Source: Ovis canadensis (taxonomy: Eukaryota; Chordata; Mammalia; Artiodactyla; Bovidae). From it: 64,000 nt of DNA. This document shows positions 19,976 to 31,750 of the stretch, piece by piece (the first letter of the stretch is position 1; each line of letters starts with the position of its first letter). The stretch covers positions 225,270,001-225,334,000 of the forward strand of contig NC_091247.1 of assembly GCF_042477335.2 (NCBI RefSeq), read 5' to 3'. The translations under genes and the position numbers were made by a program. The notes beneath the pieces are model-generated. The model was not told where the DNA came from, ran no database searches, and saw only the letters and a program-made list of their open reading frames with translations.

Positions 19976-21492
19976 GAGGGGAGGAAACTGGGGGGTCAGA
20001 GAGAGCTGCCTGGGATGCCCCAGCCGGGCTGTGAGCGGCAGAGCCGCTGATGTCAACCCATAACCTTGTGCTCCTGGGACCTGGTTTTCCCCTACAGGGA
20101 GAGAGGCTATTTTGGTCCTGAGTATTTTTAATCCTCTGTGAACCACTCTGCTGAGTGCTCACAGACGAGCGGTGGATGGAGCAAGGCCGGGGCTGTGTGG
20201 GGGCCCGGAGGGTCCTAGCTCTCCCATGGGCTGTGTTTTTGGGGTGGGGATAGGAGCCTGTAGAGGAGGCAGGATGTGCTGGCCGTGGCTGAGGGAGCCA
20301 GACGCGAGCAGCAGCACCGTATTTGGTGCCGGAGCCCAAGACCCGGGAATGGAAACGGTTTATGACGCGAAGCTGGCCGCAGCCCAGTAGCCGTGTGACC
20401 TCAGGCCCAAAGCACTCTCCAGTCCCTGGGAGAGCCTCACAGCCCAAGTCCTGGCCTTTGTCAGTCCAGACTGGCACGTTCCTGCCACCTTCTCCTGTCT
20501 CCCGGCCGCCATCTCCAGCCCTGCCCTGGGGAGGTACTCCCTGTTGGCACCTAACTGCAGTCACATCCCGCTCTAAGTCCTTCTGTGGCTCCCCATCATC
20601 AAGACGCGCCGTGTCCAGCTCAGGGAGGAAGGAAGGGTATGAAGTGCAGGGCTGGCAGAGACTGAAGGCTGAAGGTCTGGCCAGTCCCCTTCCGAGCTGG
20701 CCCTTGGCACTGGCTCTGTGGCTCCCACCTCAGGAGCACGGCATCAAGGGCATCAAGCTCATAGGTCTAGAAAAGGCTGGGACCTGGCTCTGGGACCTCA
20801 TCCTCGACCATGGCCTACACCCATCCCTGCCCCCCATCAGGGAGCCTCCACCTCTGACCCTCGCTGGGCTCCTGGGTCCAGCCCATGGCAGAGAAAAGGG
20901 TTATAAGTCACATGTAACTGGGGTCCCCAGGGGAGACAGGGTGGCCGTCTGCTGGTCTGGGTGGTCCATCATCCATTCCCACTTCTGATAACTGCACCCC
21001 GATTTCCTTTGCATACACTCTACTCCTAACTCTGGGGGTGGGCACGGATTCAGGTCTGGGCACTGGCTGTGCAGTGCTCGCCAGCCACAGTGATGGCCCC
21101 ACACTCTGCTCCCAGAGCGCAGAAGGCACCATGGATGCTGGTGGCCTGCTCATCAGGGAAGGATGAAGACAAGACCTGGTAAACGTGGGATGGGAGCTCT
21201 CTGGCAACTACTGGGCTTAGGAGCCACCGACTGTCCCAAACTAGAGGCGACTTGCCCAGCCCCTCACACGAGAGGGGAAGAAATGGAGGCTTAGTGATGC
21301 CCAGTCCCACACAGAGAATCACAGTCGAGGTGGGACTAGAACTCAGCTCTCACACCAGCCCACATGCAACCAGACGTCAGGGTTGCAATTTCTCCAGTGT
21401 TTCCCTCCCACGGGCCCTGGGAGCCAGGACCCAGCTCTGGACTCAGCAGATGCGAGCAACTACCTGTCCTCCACCTCTGTGACGGTCACTTA
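19976..21492. other. A4GALT intron, mostly unique; possible L2 piece near 20440-20640
   Basis: A segment including CTTCTGTGGCTCCCCATCAT (about 20580) has an L2 flavour. The rest shows no assignable feature. Confidence 0.4.
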
Positions 21493-21641
21493 ATTTTTAA
21501 AAAATGATTTAAAAATTTTAAAATAATTTTTCTTGGCCTTGCCCCATGACCTGCAGGATCTTAGTTCCCTGACCAGGGATCATACTCAAGTCACCTGCAG
21601 TGGAAGTGAGGAGTCTTAACCACCGGACTGCCAGGGAAATC
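21493..21641 (-). mobile_element. CHR-like tRNA SINE, truncated
   Basis: Antisense: T/A-rich tail, GGATCTTAGTTCCCTGACCA, ACCACCGGACTGCCAGGGAA. Confidence 0.85.
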
Positions 21642-21655
21642 CTCTCTTCTTTTCA

Positions 21656-21828
21656 TTGATTTATTTTATTCATTTATTCATTTGGCCGTGCTGGGTCTCG
21701 GTTACAGCGCGTGGGGTCTTTGATCTTCACTGTGGCCTGTGAGATCTAGTTCTATGACCAGGGATCAAACCTGGGCCCCCTGCATCGGGAGTGTGGAGTC
21801 TTAGCCACTGGACCACCAGGGAAGCCCC
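21656..21828 (-). mobile_element. CHR-like tRNA SINE, truncated
   Basis: A second antisense copy 15 bases on: TTCATTTGGCCGTGCTGGGT, CTATGACCAGGGATCAAACC, CACTGGACCACCAGGGAAGC. The two lie in the same direction but differ enough to be separate insertions. Confidence 0.85.
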
Positions 21829-22615
21829 TGACAGGTCACGTAAGACCGGGGGCCTCAGTTTCCTCACCTGTGGGAGGGGAGTGCAGAGGCTGTCCTGGGT
21901 ACCGCGTGCATCTTGATCTGCACGTGGCCCTTGCTGGCTCTGCTATCGGCTGGGGGCAGTGTAGGGTTTGGAAACCAATGCCTGTGCACAGATATGCATA
22001 GGAAGGATGGAGGAGACACTGCCAGAGGGTCCTTCTCCTTCCTGGAGACCCCTAGGACTGCAGAGGTAGCAGCTGGCGGAACCTTGTTCTCAGACGTGGA
22101 GGGAGGACCCTGACCGGAGAGGAGAGAAGAGCCTCGAAGCAAAGGATGGCACCTTCCAAAGATTTCTCCAATCAACCAATCGGCAATCCATCGACGCTGC
22201 AACCCCACCCGCCTCTTCCTCTCTTCTCCTTTCTGTCCCTGGCCCCTCCTACCCCTTCCTCTCCCCTGCTGCCCCACCAGGTCTGTCTCTCTCTCCATCT
22301 CCTTCCCTCTCAAACAACCCTGGGGTGCCCTTTCTGGCCCTTGACCCCATGATTCTGCATAGGGGCAGGGGTGCAGTGGGAGGACACAGAGACAGACAGG
22401 GGCCAAAGGCCAGGTTGACAGCATTCAAAGGACTGGATAAGCAGCTGCCTCCCCTCACCCCAAGGAAGCTCTTCCCCAAGCTAGGAACCCAAAGGCCCCA
22501 ATTGGCACCTGTGCCCCATATCAAGTCAAAGACACAGGGATTCATTAAGTACCAGGAGACTTAGGGCTGGGGACCTGGTGGAGGTGGGGGTGCCATGGGT
22601 GACAGAGAGATAGGG
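21829..22615. other. A4GALT intron, unique with a polypyrimidine tract
   Basis: A MIR-like scrap (GCCTCAGTTTCCTCACCTGT near 21852) is followed by a roughly 120-base C/T-dominated stretch at 22200-22320, which is purine-rich on the A4GALT sense strand. No gene seen. Confidence 0.5.
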
Positions 22616-22765
22616 GAGGACTTCCCTTGCGGTCCAGGGCTTAAGACGGCCCCTCCATCACAGGGGGTTGGGGTTCCATCTCCGGTCGGGGAATAAGATC
22701 CCACATGACAAAAAGGCACAGCCAAAATACAAATAAATAAAATAAAATGGTTAATTAAAAAAAAA
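22616..22765 (+). mobile_element. tRNA-derived SINE, short form
   Basis: GGACTTCCCTTGCGGTCCAG head, GGTCGGGGAATAAGATCCCA, AAATAAAATAAAA tail. Confidence 0.85.
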
Positions 22766-23946
22766 GATCAGAGAGTCGACTGCATCCTCCTGCTTGAGGA
22801 TGACGCATCTCGTGGGGGTCAGGAGGCCCCGACCGGCCCTGGCTGGGGTCAGCGCGTTTCTCAGTTCAGCCTGATCCCCAGTGAGGGCTGTAGGATTATT
22901 CCAGCTCATTCCTGCACCCGCTCCCCTGTTTAACGTTCAGAAAACATAAGTGACTTGTCCAAGGGTCCGTGCTAGTGGCACGGGGGCTGGAGGGTGCTTG
23001 CAGGTCTGCCCAGCCCCGCTCGAATTGCTCTGTGACTTTAGGCAACTCCCTTTCCTTTGTTGGGCCTCAGATCCCTTCTGCACCACGGGGAAGGGAGAGC
23101 CGGACTAACCGAAAGTTCTAACTGTGGGAACACAGGGCCTGTGCTGATCTACCTCCCTGATAAGTTAATGGCTGAGCAGATATGGAGGCTATACACCGAG
23201 GGATCCTGGGGCAGGTCACCCAGCCAGGAAATGGAGTATAGAATTCAATCCCAGGTCCCTGCTGACAGCTTCTGTTCCGCCACTGATTGGCTCTGTGACC
23301 TTGGGCCTGGGCCTGCCCCCATGCCCTGTACCTTAATAAAATTGAGGGGGGTGGGCTTTTGGCCTTAGAATTCAGACCCTCCTTGGTGTGAAAAATCAGT
23401 ATCTCCAGCTTCCAAACCCTACTTGGAGGAGCTGCTGTCCGGTCCTCCCACGGACCCCATCCCCACTCTTTCAGGGCATACCTGATTAAGACTGACGGAT
23501 ATTAAAAGGCAGCGATCCTGGTACAAGTGGCTGTTTTCAGAGCCGAGGTTACAAAATGTTCCCCCTCCAAAGCCTGTAAGTTGTTCCGAGGACAGAAATT
23601 CCTGAAGCCAGAATCTAGCAGGCAGCGGCTTGCTCTTGGAGGGGTTACGACAGACGGAAAAATAGGAGGAGAAGCCCTCTGTCTCCAAGAGGAACGAGGC
23701 ACATTCTTAGTTCTGAGCCTCCCCTCTTCTACTGATGTCAGACTGAGCCATGAGGGAAAGGAAAAAAATAAACCACAAGCTACAGCATCAGGGAAAGAAA
23801 CCAGGAGCAGGACAAACTCATAAACTCCAAGTCACATGCGAGTGTGGCACAACGCACCTGAAACCAGCAGATGCGGCAGTGGGGGTGGGGAAGAGCGTGG
23901 GACCGGGGGTGCCCAGCAGTGCAGGACCACAGCAATCACCACTTCT
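22766..23946. other. A4GALT intron with several MIR scraps
   Basis: MIR-like pieces around 22900-22995, 23005-23095 (TGCTCTGTGACTTTAGGCAA) and 23265-23345 (GGCTCTGTGACCTTGGGC). The remainder is unassigned. Confidence 0.5.
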
Positions 23947-23959
23947 AAAAGGAAGACGA

Positions 23960-24085
23960 GGGACTGCCCTGTTGGTCCAGTAGGTAAGACTGTGCTTCCA
24001 ATGCAGGGGGCATGGGTGTGATCTCTGGTTGGGGAACTAAGATCCCACATGCCATGGGGTGTGGCCAAAAAATAAACAAATTAAA
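23960..24085 (+). mobile_element. tRNA-derived SINE, short form
   Basis: GGGACTGCCCTGTTGGTCCA head and an A-rich tail. Flanked by a 13-bp perfect duplication AAAAGGAAGACGA (23947-23959 and 24086-24098), so this is a clean insertion. Confidence 0.93.
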
Positions 24086-25091
24086 AAAAGGAAGACGAAT
24101 AAGACAGGAGCCAAGGGCTTAATGAACCAGGAGGGTTCAAGGTTGGAGGCGGTGGCTTCTTCAGTCAGGCTGGGTTCTGAGAGGCAACAGAAGGGAAGCT
24201 GCAGGGGAAGACCGTATATTAAAGGAACAATCCATTCTTGCAAAAACAGAGGGAGTCTTTCAGGAGAGAAATCTAGAGAACGATCCTGGCCTGTCTCCCA
24301 ATTTCCATCAAAACCTCCTATTAGTTGCTGGTCCAGGAAAATCCTGCTAATTCAAATAGAGGGGGGAAAAAATTGTTAAAGGCATAAACACAACATCCAT
24401 CCAAAGATGCGACATGAATGAAGAGGGAAAGGAGCACTGGTGTTCCCTTATAAGAAGAGTCACTATAAAAACATCGCCACAAAACAAACAAAAATTCTAA
24501 TCCAGAATGGCGGCATGAACTGAAAACAAGTAAAATAAAAAACCCTGAGAAAAAAGTAATTCCTGCTTGAAGGAAGACCAGAAAGCAGAAACACAAGAAC
24601 GGGAGAAGTTCTTGAAAAAGATACGAAGACAGTAAGTGAGAACTGATAGACCTCTAGGAAAGAACTAGAAGAAAAAGACAAAACCATTTCAGAAGTGAAG
24701 ACCAAACTACACGAAACCCAGGGAGAGCAGGCATGAAGTACAGTAAGAGGTACAGGGATCAAAATGAGGAAAGGGGACAAAACCAAATAGAAAGAAAGAG
24801 ATGAAAGAATTCAAGAAGATGGAGAAAAGACGTAAAGAAGATACAACAAATGCATAACTAGGGGTTCTAAAGAAGGTGGAAACAATGGGCCAGAATAAAT
24901 ATTTAAAATTATAATGCAGGAAAACTTTTCTGAAATAAGGGACGATTTCATTTCATGAATTGAAACAGGACTCCATGTAGTACTGGAGATCAGTGACCCA
25001 GAATGGTTAAGTCCCAAGACATTTTCTAGCAAAATGAATGAACTTTATTATTATTTTTTTAGATGAATGAACTTTATAAAGACACAAAAGT

Positions 25092-25309
25092 AAATCTTTG
25101 GGCAGCTACCTGTGGCTCAGATGGTAAAGAATCTGCCTGCAATATAGGAGACCCAGGTTGGACCTCTGAGTTGGGAAGACCCCCTGGAGGAGGGAATGGC
25201 TACCCCCTCCAGTATTCTTGCCTGGAGAATTCCAGGGACCAAGGAGCCTAGTGGGCTACAGTATCGTAGGGTTACAAAGAGTCAGACATGATTGAGTGAT
25301 TGAGCATGC
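25092..25309 (+). mobile_element. Bov-tA SINE in L1
   Basis: GGCAGCTACCTGTGGCTCAG head with full tail. ACACAAAAG and ACACAGAAAG flank it as a probable target duplication. Confidence 0.88.
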
Positions 25310-25437
25310 ACACAGAAAGACCTATGAAGGAAACAGAGTCAGGCTGGTATTAGATTTCTCAGCAGACACTCAATGGCAGATAGTGCAGCAATATCTACAG
25401 GATACTCAAGGAAAGAAATTGTGAGCCAAAAATTAAT

Positions 25438-25800
25438 ATATGTCATCAGTCCGTGTCCACGAAGGGAAGTGGTTCCAGGACTCCCACAGCCACCAAAATC
25501 CACAGATGCTCGTCCATCACATAAAATGGTGTAGTATTTGCATATAGCTAGATACATTTCCCTAATTCTCCAAATCATCTCTAGATTATCTATAATACCC
25601 AATATAAAGGGAAAAGTGAAAGCGTTAGTTGCTCAGGAATGTAAATGCTACATTAATAGCTGCAAGTGTGCAGCACAGTCAGGTTTTCCTTTTTGGAATG
25701 TTCTGGAATTTTTTTCCTTTTAATAAGTTAGACTCACAGTTGGTCGACTCTGTGGCTGTGGAATCCAGAGATGTGGAGGGTTGAGTGTAAGCCAAGCTGT
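25438..25800 (+). mobile_element. MER2-like Tigger DNA transposon fossil
   Basis: A short nonautonomous mariner/Tigger-type element inserted in the L1: GAAGTGGTTCCAGGACTCCC, CCAAAATCCACAGATGCTCG, TAGTATTTGCATATAGCTAG and the other end GGAATCCAGAGATGTGGAGG, which is a diverged inverted copy of the left end. No transposase frame. The strand given is the direction of my reading. Confidence 0.75.
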
Positions 25801-26395
25801 TCTTTAAATGTTAAGGTTACACACCACGTTTCAAAATATAAGGACTTGGGCAATAATGGATTATGAGTAATAAGTACAGAAAACCGAATGGTGATTGGGC
25901 TAACTTTATTAACAGGACTGAATATATTTAACTTCAGCTCCTCTCCACCCACCAAAGAGGTAGGAATAAGGATGACAGGATGGAACGACAGTGGTGTCTA
26001 GTCAGACAACGTAAAAATGTAAACAAAAAATTGGTAGGACAGGCAAAAAGAAGGTGGAAAGTAGAGCAAGCTCTGGTGGCCTCACCCCTAACTGCTGGGG
26101 GTAAAAACTAAAGCAAGAAAAGCTTGAGCATATTTAGAGTGCAAAGGGATACGAAGAAGGGTAACACCATCCAATGTTACTGCATCTAATAAGACGCACC
26201 ATCATGAACCACTAAAAAATAAAAACGCTGCCAATCAAGCAAAGCCACTCTGCTTTCTTATTATGTAGGATTTTTCTTTTGCAAGAATTTTTTTTAAAGT
26301 TAGATTTTAAAATCACCTATCACGTCTGTGTATACATAGGATGCAAGGAAGGAAGGAAGGAACTCCCTAAGAAGGAATATACGTGAAATAAATTG

Positions 26396-26800
26396 AGGTG
26401 TTCCTGAAGGTTCACCACACGTAAAGCCCGACTCTTCTGAGTGATTTCTCCTCAGTGTCACTGTCTGCGTTTTCCTACACGGCAGCATCAAGTCCAGTTT
26501 ACATTATTGAACTTGAGTGCGGGAGGATTTTGGTAGCTGTGGGGGTTCCCTGCATGGATACTAAGGGACACCCATGTATTAACCTTTGGCTCACACTTTG
26601 CACCGACTGCGGGTGGCGCAGCCCTTCTTCAGAGCGCTTCGCTCCTGCCTCAGGAGGTTTTTTCCGAGCTGCGGACATCTCTTCAGGTAGTCATATCACT
26701 GAATGAGCAGGAAGTGGCAAACGTCAGGAACACTGCCTGACGGAGCGCTTCCAGAAGCACTAGATGGAAACACTATACGCCTCACTCAGCACAGTATCAG
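26396..26800. other. CpG-bearing segment inside the L1 block, with a MER2-like end
   Basis: 26500-26580 (GGAGGATTTTGGTAGCTGTG, GGGGGTTCCCTGCATGGATA) resembles an inverted MER2 terminus. 26600-26755 holds about 10 CpGs in otherwise CpG-poor DNA, including the hairpin GAGCGCTTCGCTC. I cannot assign the remainder. Confidence 0.45.
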
Positions 26801-27048
26801 CTGAGATGAGTAGTGACTAGAGAACGGGGAGGATGGAGAAGAAGCAAGTTAAATGTATTGTTGTTCATAGAAGAGAAACAACGGACACTACCTCAAGAAA
26901 GAAGGGACTAAGAGTATGATATGAAGGATAAATATAAAAAAATGGAGCCACTCGAACAAATTACAAGCTTTCCCAAATATCGGAAAGATTCCTATTTTTT
27001 GTTTTGGGTTGTTTGTTTGTTTGTTTTCATCAGAACATAGCCCTCCCA

Positions 27049-27195
27049 GGGGCTTCCCCAGTGGTCCAGTGGCTGAGACTCTGTGCTCCCGAGGCAGGGG
27101 GCCTGGGTTCAGTCCCTGATTAGGGAACTAGATTCCACATGTCACAATGAAAGATCCCACATGCTGCAACTAAGACCCAGTACAGCCAAACAGTA
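27049..27195 (+). mobile_element. tRNA-derived SINE in L1
   Basis: GGGGCTTCCCCAGTGGTCCA head, GATTAGGGAACTAGATTCCA, ACCCAGTACAGCCAAA tail. A short (TTTG)n run sits just upstream at 27008-27028. Confidence 0.82.
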
Positions 27196-28686
27196 AATAC
27201 ATATGTGTGTATATTATATACAAAGAGGAATGTATCCCTCCCACAAGCACAAAGGCATGCGTACATATGAACACAGCAGGTCATAGACATCAGCCATATC
27301 AATACATATAAACAGATTTAACTTATCTATACAAAGGAAAAGGCTTTTTTAGTTTAGATCCAAGCAAATTCCAACTCTATCTTGTACTTGAGACACAAAC
27401 ATCAAAAAAGTGATTTAGAAGGTTAAAAGTAAAAGAATGAGCAAACGTTTAAAGACACGTACAAACAAAAACAAAGCTGAAGCCATAATCTTAGTATCTG
27501 ACAATGGGAATTAAGGCCAGGCATCTCTAAATGAGCCAAGGGAAGGCCACTTATAACGCCAAGTGGTATAATTCACAAGGCGTCAAACACACTGCAGCAA
27601 TTTTCAGGAAGAAGAGATTACAGGGATGTCAGGATAAACAGATGGTAATACACTAATAACAGACTGTAATTCACCTTTCTGAGTCCAAGAAACAAGTAGA
27701 TCAAACACAAAATAATTCAGAAGATCTACAAAATAATCAAAAAGTACTACTCTATATCAAATTCTTGACATAATAATAAATAATTCACTTTCAAGAGCAG
27801 ATGGAACATTTCTGAAAATTGAAAACCTCAACAAAACCCATAAGCATAAAGCATATATTTTATAAATACAAAGCAGTATGACTAGAAATTAACGTAAAAG
27901 TTAGGAAGATTTTTTTAAAAACAAAACCTCTCTCTTGGACAATTCTTGAGTCAAAAGGGAAGTACAAATGGGATCTATGGCATTTCTAGAAAACAACCAT
28001 ATCAAAATACTTCAGAATCTGAATCTATAAGACACAGCTGCAGATTTATCAGAAGAATGTTTATAGCCTCCAATACATGTGACAAGTAAAACAGGACTGA
28101 TAAGAAGAAAGAAACCAGCAGGCGAAAAATGGTAGAAAAAGAACCTAAACATTTTCTTAAAATATTAGAAAATAAACAAGAAGACCAGGGAAAGAAAAAT
28201 TACAGTAGAAAAAAGTCAGGAAGCAGATAAGCAGTAGAACTAAGACATAAGGCCAAAAAAACGGGCTCTTTGGAAAAAATTCAATGAAATATATAAATCA
28301 CAATTAACCTAATTAAGAAAACAAGAGAACTGAGGAGATGAGGAGTGAGCACCCAGTGCAAACTAAGTCATGCCAAATGGGAAAGGAACCAAAGAAGCAG
28401 AGGGAAACATTTTTAATCGTAAGATAGTACTTTGCAAATAACATTTGAAACCTGAAAAAAATAATTTCTAGACAAATGTAATAAATCAAGACTGTTGCCA
28501 GAACAGTCAGTCTAGACAGGCCAACTTTTACATAAGAAATAGAATTATACAAGATCATTAAGGAACAAAAGCAACAAGACATTTTTAGAGAGGAATTTTA
28601 CGAATTTACATAACAGAAGATCTCAATGCTTTTAAAGGTGTTAAATAGCAAAATATTAGAGGGAACACTTGAAAAAAAATTAAGTA

Positions 28687-28899
28687 GGGTGGTTTATTCA
28701 CTAAGTCATATCGGACTCTTGCAATCCCGTGGACTGTAGCCCACCAGGCTCCTCCATCCACGGGATTTTCCAGGCAAGAATCTGGAGTCGATTGTCACTT
28801 CCTTCTCCAGGGTACCTTCCTGACCCAGGGATCGAATTTAGGTCTCCTGCATCACAGGCGGATGGATTCTTTACTGACTGAGCCACCGATAAGTCTAAG
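28687..28899 (-). mobile_element. Bov-tA SINE in L1
   Basis: Antisense full copy between TTAAGTA repeats (28680-28686 and 28900-28906). Confidence 0.87.
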
Positions 28900-29069
28900 T
28901 TAAGTATAAAGAATTGAAATTAGTATAATATAGACATCAAAACCTGAGAAAGATGGCACAAGACACTCTACTGACCAATATCACTTATGAATTAAAAATC
29001 CTAAACAAAAAAAGCAAATAGAACTCAACAGCACATCAAAAGAATGAACAATCAAAACCATGTGGGTTT

Positions 29070-29156
29070 GGACTTCCTAGGTGGTCCAGTGGCTAAGACT
29101 CCACACTCCCAACGCAGGGGGCCCTGGGTCAGTCCCTGGTCATAACAAAACAAAAT
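29070..29156 (+). mobile_element. tRNA-derived SINE, short, in L1 ORF2 region
   Basis: GGACTTCCTAGGTGGTCCAG head and A-rich tail, between AAAACCATGTGGGTTT (29054-29069) and AAAACCAAGTGGGTTT (29157-29172): a 16-bp duplication with one mismatch. Confidence 0.92.
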
Positions 29157-29530
29157 AAAACCAAGTGGGTTTTATTCTTGGAATGCAAGGATGGTTCAAT
29201 ATTAGGATGTCTTTAATATAATTCACCAAATTCATACATCTAAGGAGAAAAACCATACTATTATCCCCAGAAATGCTAAAGTAATTTGACAAGGTTTCCA
29301 ACACTTTCTGGATAAATTTTAAGAATCAATGGATACTTCCTTAAGAAAATTATGTACATCAACATCAAAGCCAAGAGCCAGCTTCATACAGGAGTGTGAA
29401 CACTCAGCTTCATACATGAGGGAACTCTTGCTGAAGACAGGAAAAGGACAAAGTGTCCAGCACCCTCATGGGCACTGGAGGTGTTCATCAAAGCAACTTG
29501 ACAAGAGAAATTAGAGCTATAAAAACTGAA

Positions 29531-29740
29531 TGAAAGTGAAAGTTGCTCAGTCATGTCTGAATCTGCCACCCCATGGACTGCAGCCTGCCAGGCTCCTCTG
29601 TCCATGGAATACTCCAGGCAAGAATACTGGAGTGGGTTGCCATTCCCTTTTTCAGGAGGTCTTCCTGACCTGACCCAGGGATTGAACCTGGGTCTCTGAC
29701 ATTGCAGGCAGATTCTTTACTGTCTGAGCTACCAGTGAAG
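29531..29740 (-). mobile_element. Bov-tA SINE in L1
   Basis: Antisense full copy: AAGTTGCTCAGTCATGTCTG to the antisense head ending TGTCTGAGCTACCAGTGAAG. Confidence 0.88.
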
Positions 29741-29760
29741 CTATGATACAAACAGGGGGC

Positions 29761-30039
29761 TGCTGCTGCTGCTGCTGCTAAGTCACTTCAGTCGTGTCCG
29801 ACTTTGTGAGACCCCATAGATGGCAGCCCACCAGGCTCCCCCATCCCTGGAATTCTCCAGGCAAGAACACTGGAGTGGGCTGCCATTTCCTTCTTCAATG
29901 CATGAAAGTGAAAGGTGAAAGTGAAGTCTCTCAGTCGTGTCCGACTCTTAGCGACCCCATGGACTGCAGCCTACCAGGCTCCTCCGTCCATAAGATTTTC
30001 CAGGCAAGAGTACTGGCGTGGGGTGCCATTGCCTTCTCC
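29761..30039 (-). mobile_element. BOV-A2 SINE dimer
   Basis: Antisense: (TGC)6 from the (AGC)n tail, monomer one, GAAAGTGAAAGGTGAAAGTG linker, monomer two. Flanked by an 11-bp perfect duplication AAACAGGGGGC (29750-29760 and 30040-30050). It lies about 20 bases from the Bov-tA at 29531. Confidence 0.95.
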
Positions 30040-30496
30040 AAACAGGGGGCAACCCCCACCAAAAGTCAAATAGAAAAAGCTAAAATTACTGCTATTTTTA
30101 TACAATACTACTATATACCTAGAAAAGTCAAGAGAAACTGTTGAAAAACTCCTACTGATAAAGAAATACCATAAGGTGATAGGAAACAGACAGACACATA
30201 CACAAATGTAAAAAAGCAGCTGGAAGCAGAAGACATAATGAAAAGACTCCTACTCACAACCACCATCACAGTACTTAGGGTTAAACTTAACAAAAGATAT
30301 TCAACATTCATGTGAACAACAATTTAAAGCCGCTGACAATGCAAAGTACGATTGAACAAGTGGGAACTTGCACTGTGTTTTTGGATGAAGATTCAGCTTT
30401 TTAAAGACGTCAATGTTCTCTTAGCCCATGTATAAACTGCACTCGGGTCTGCAGTTCAACAAACTGATTCTAAAGTTTATTTAGAAAAATAAGCAA

Positions 30497-30753
30497 GGGA
30501 CTTCCCTGGCAGTACAGTGGTAAAGAATCTGCCTGCTCATGCAGGGGACATAGATTCAGTCCCTGGTCTGGGAAGATCACATACCACCGGGCAGCTAAGC
30601 CCGTGAGCCACAACTCAAACCCGTGCACCCAGAGCCTGTGTTCTGCAACAGGAGAAGCCCAACAACTAGAGAGCAGCCCCCACTCGCTGCAACTAGAGAA
30701 ATGAAGACTCAGCCCAGCCAAGTGGAGAAATAAAATAAAATTTAAAAAAGAAA
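30497..30753 (+). mobile_element. CHR-like tRNA SINE, full length
   Basis: GGGACTTCCCTGGCAGTACA head, AACCCGTGCACCCAGAGCC body, GAAATAAAATAAAA tail. AAGCAA flanks both ends. Confidence 0.9.
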
Positions 30754-31331
30754 AGCAAGCAAAAACCTACAGGAAAACTCTGAGGAAAGGAAGACATGAA
30801 GAAGGATGGGTCTTTCAGAGACTGACACACAAAGCACCAATAATTAAAAGAACCTAGTTTTTGCGTATAAACAGGGCAATGAAACAAATCACAGAAAGAG
30901 TATGGTATTTGCATATCCAACACGGGCAGCATCTACAAATGCGCGAGTGAAAATAGATCTTTTAATACAGCTGTTGGGCAAGCAGGGAAGCCAGTAGGGA
31001 AAAAGAACCAGATAAGCAGATAGCTCAGAATATGCCCAGGATAAACCCCAAATGGAATAATAAATGTTTCAGACAAAACACGAGTGAATTCCTTAGTAAA
31101 CGGGGTTGGGAAGGTTTTCTTAATTATGCATGGAATCCAGAAGTCATGAAAAGAAAAAATTTCCCTGCAACCTTTCGCAAAATACTGAGAAAGTAAAAAA
31201 TACAAGTGACAGCTTGGGATGGCTTTTGTTTCTCTCAGATACCAGACATCTCATGTTTCTAACTTAGAAAGCAATCCCACAAATCAAGGAGAAAAAATGA
31301 ACAATCCAAAAGAAAATGAGCCAAGGTCACA

Positions 31332-31332
<1 letters not shown>

Positions 31333-31370
<38 letters not shown>
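31333..31370 (+). repeat. (CA)19 microsatellite
   Basis: An uninterrupted CA run of 38 bases inside the L1 territory. Long enough to be polymorphic. Confidence 0.95.
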
Positions 31371-31372
<2 letters not shown>

Positions 31373-31750
31373 TGCTTAAACAGATAAGCAAGATGGGGGA
31401 GCTTTTTGTAAGTAAGAAAAATGCAGGTCAAAACAGTCAGATACCATCTCTCACCCATCAGATTTGCAAGAATCTAAAACTTCGACACATCCTTCAGGCA
31501 AGGCTCTGAGGAAACGGGCATCCGTACAGTGCTGGTAGGGGTGGAGAGTAACTGACCAACATCTATCAAAATTACACATTCACGTACCCTTTCGCCTTAC
31601 AGTCTCACTCTGTGAATTTATCCTACAGATAAGTGATATTTGTACTGCTCACAGGTTTGTTTGCAACCACAAATGATTAGAAACAACCCAAGGTCTTCCT
31701 TGAAGGGACTGGTTAAACACACAGTGACACTCATATCTTAGAAAACAATG

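Larger units (their letters stand above)
24099..31750 (+). mobile_element. Ancient L1 territory, heavily interrupted
   Basis: AT-rich sequence on the plus strand that follows L1 order: ORF1-like A-rich DNA (24.4-25.4 kb), CAAGCTGTTCTTTAAATGTT near 25796, an ORF2-like GGGCTCTTTGGAAAAAATTC near 28264, GCAAGGATGGTTCAATATTA near 29187 and a 3' region with GAATTTATCCTACAGATAAG near 31614. It may be one old L1 or several overlapping ones. Every frame is shattered. It is antisense to A4GALT, the orientation tolerated best in introns. Confidence 0.7.

Noticed and set aside
31333-31370. CRISPR-like repeat arrays
   Set aside because: All tandem repeats seen are microsatellites or SINE pieces without spaced palindromic repeats, and the genome is mammalian.
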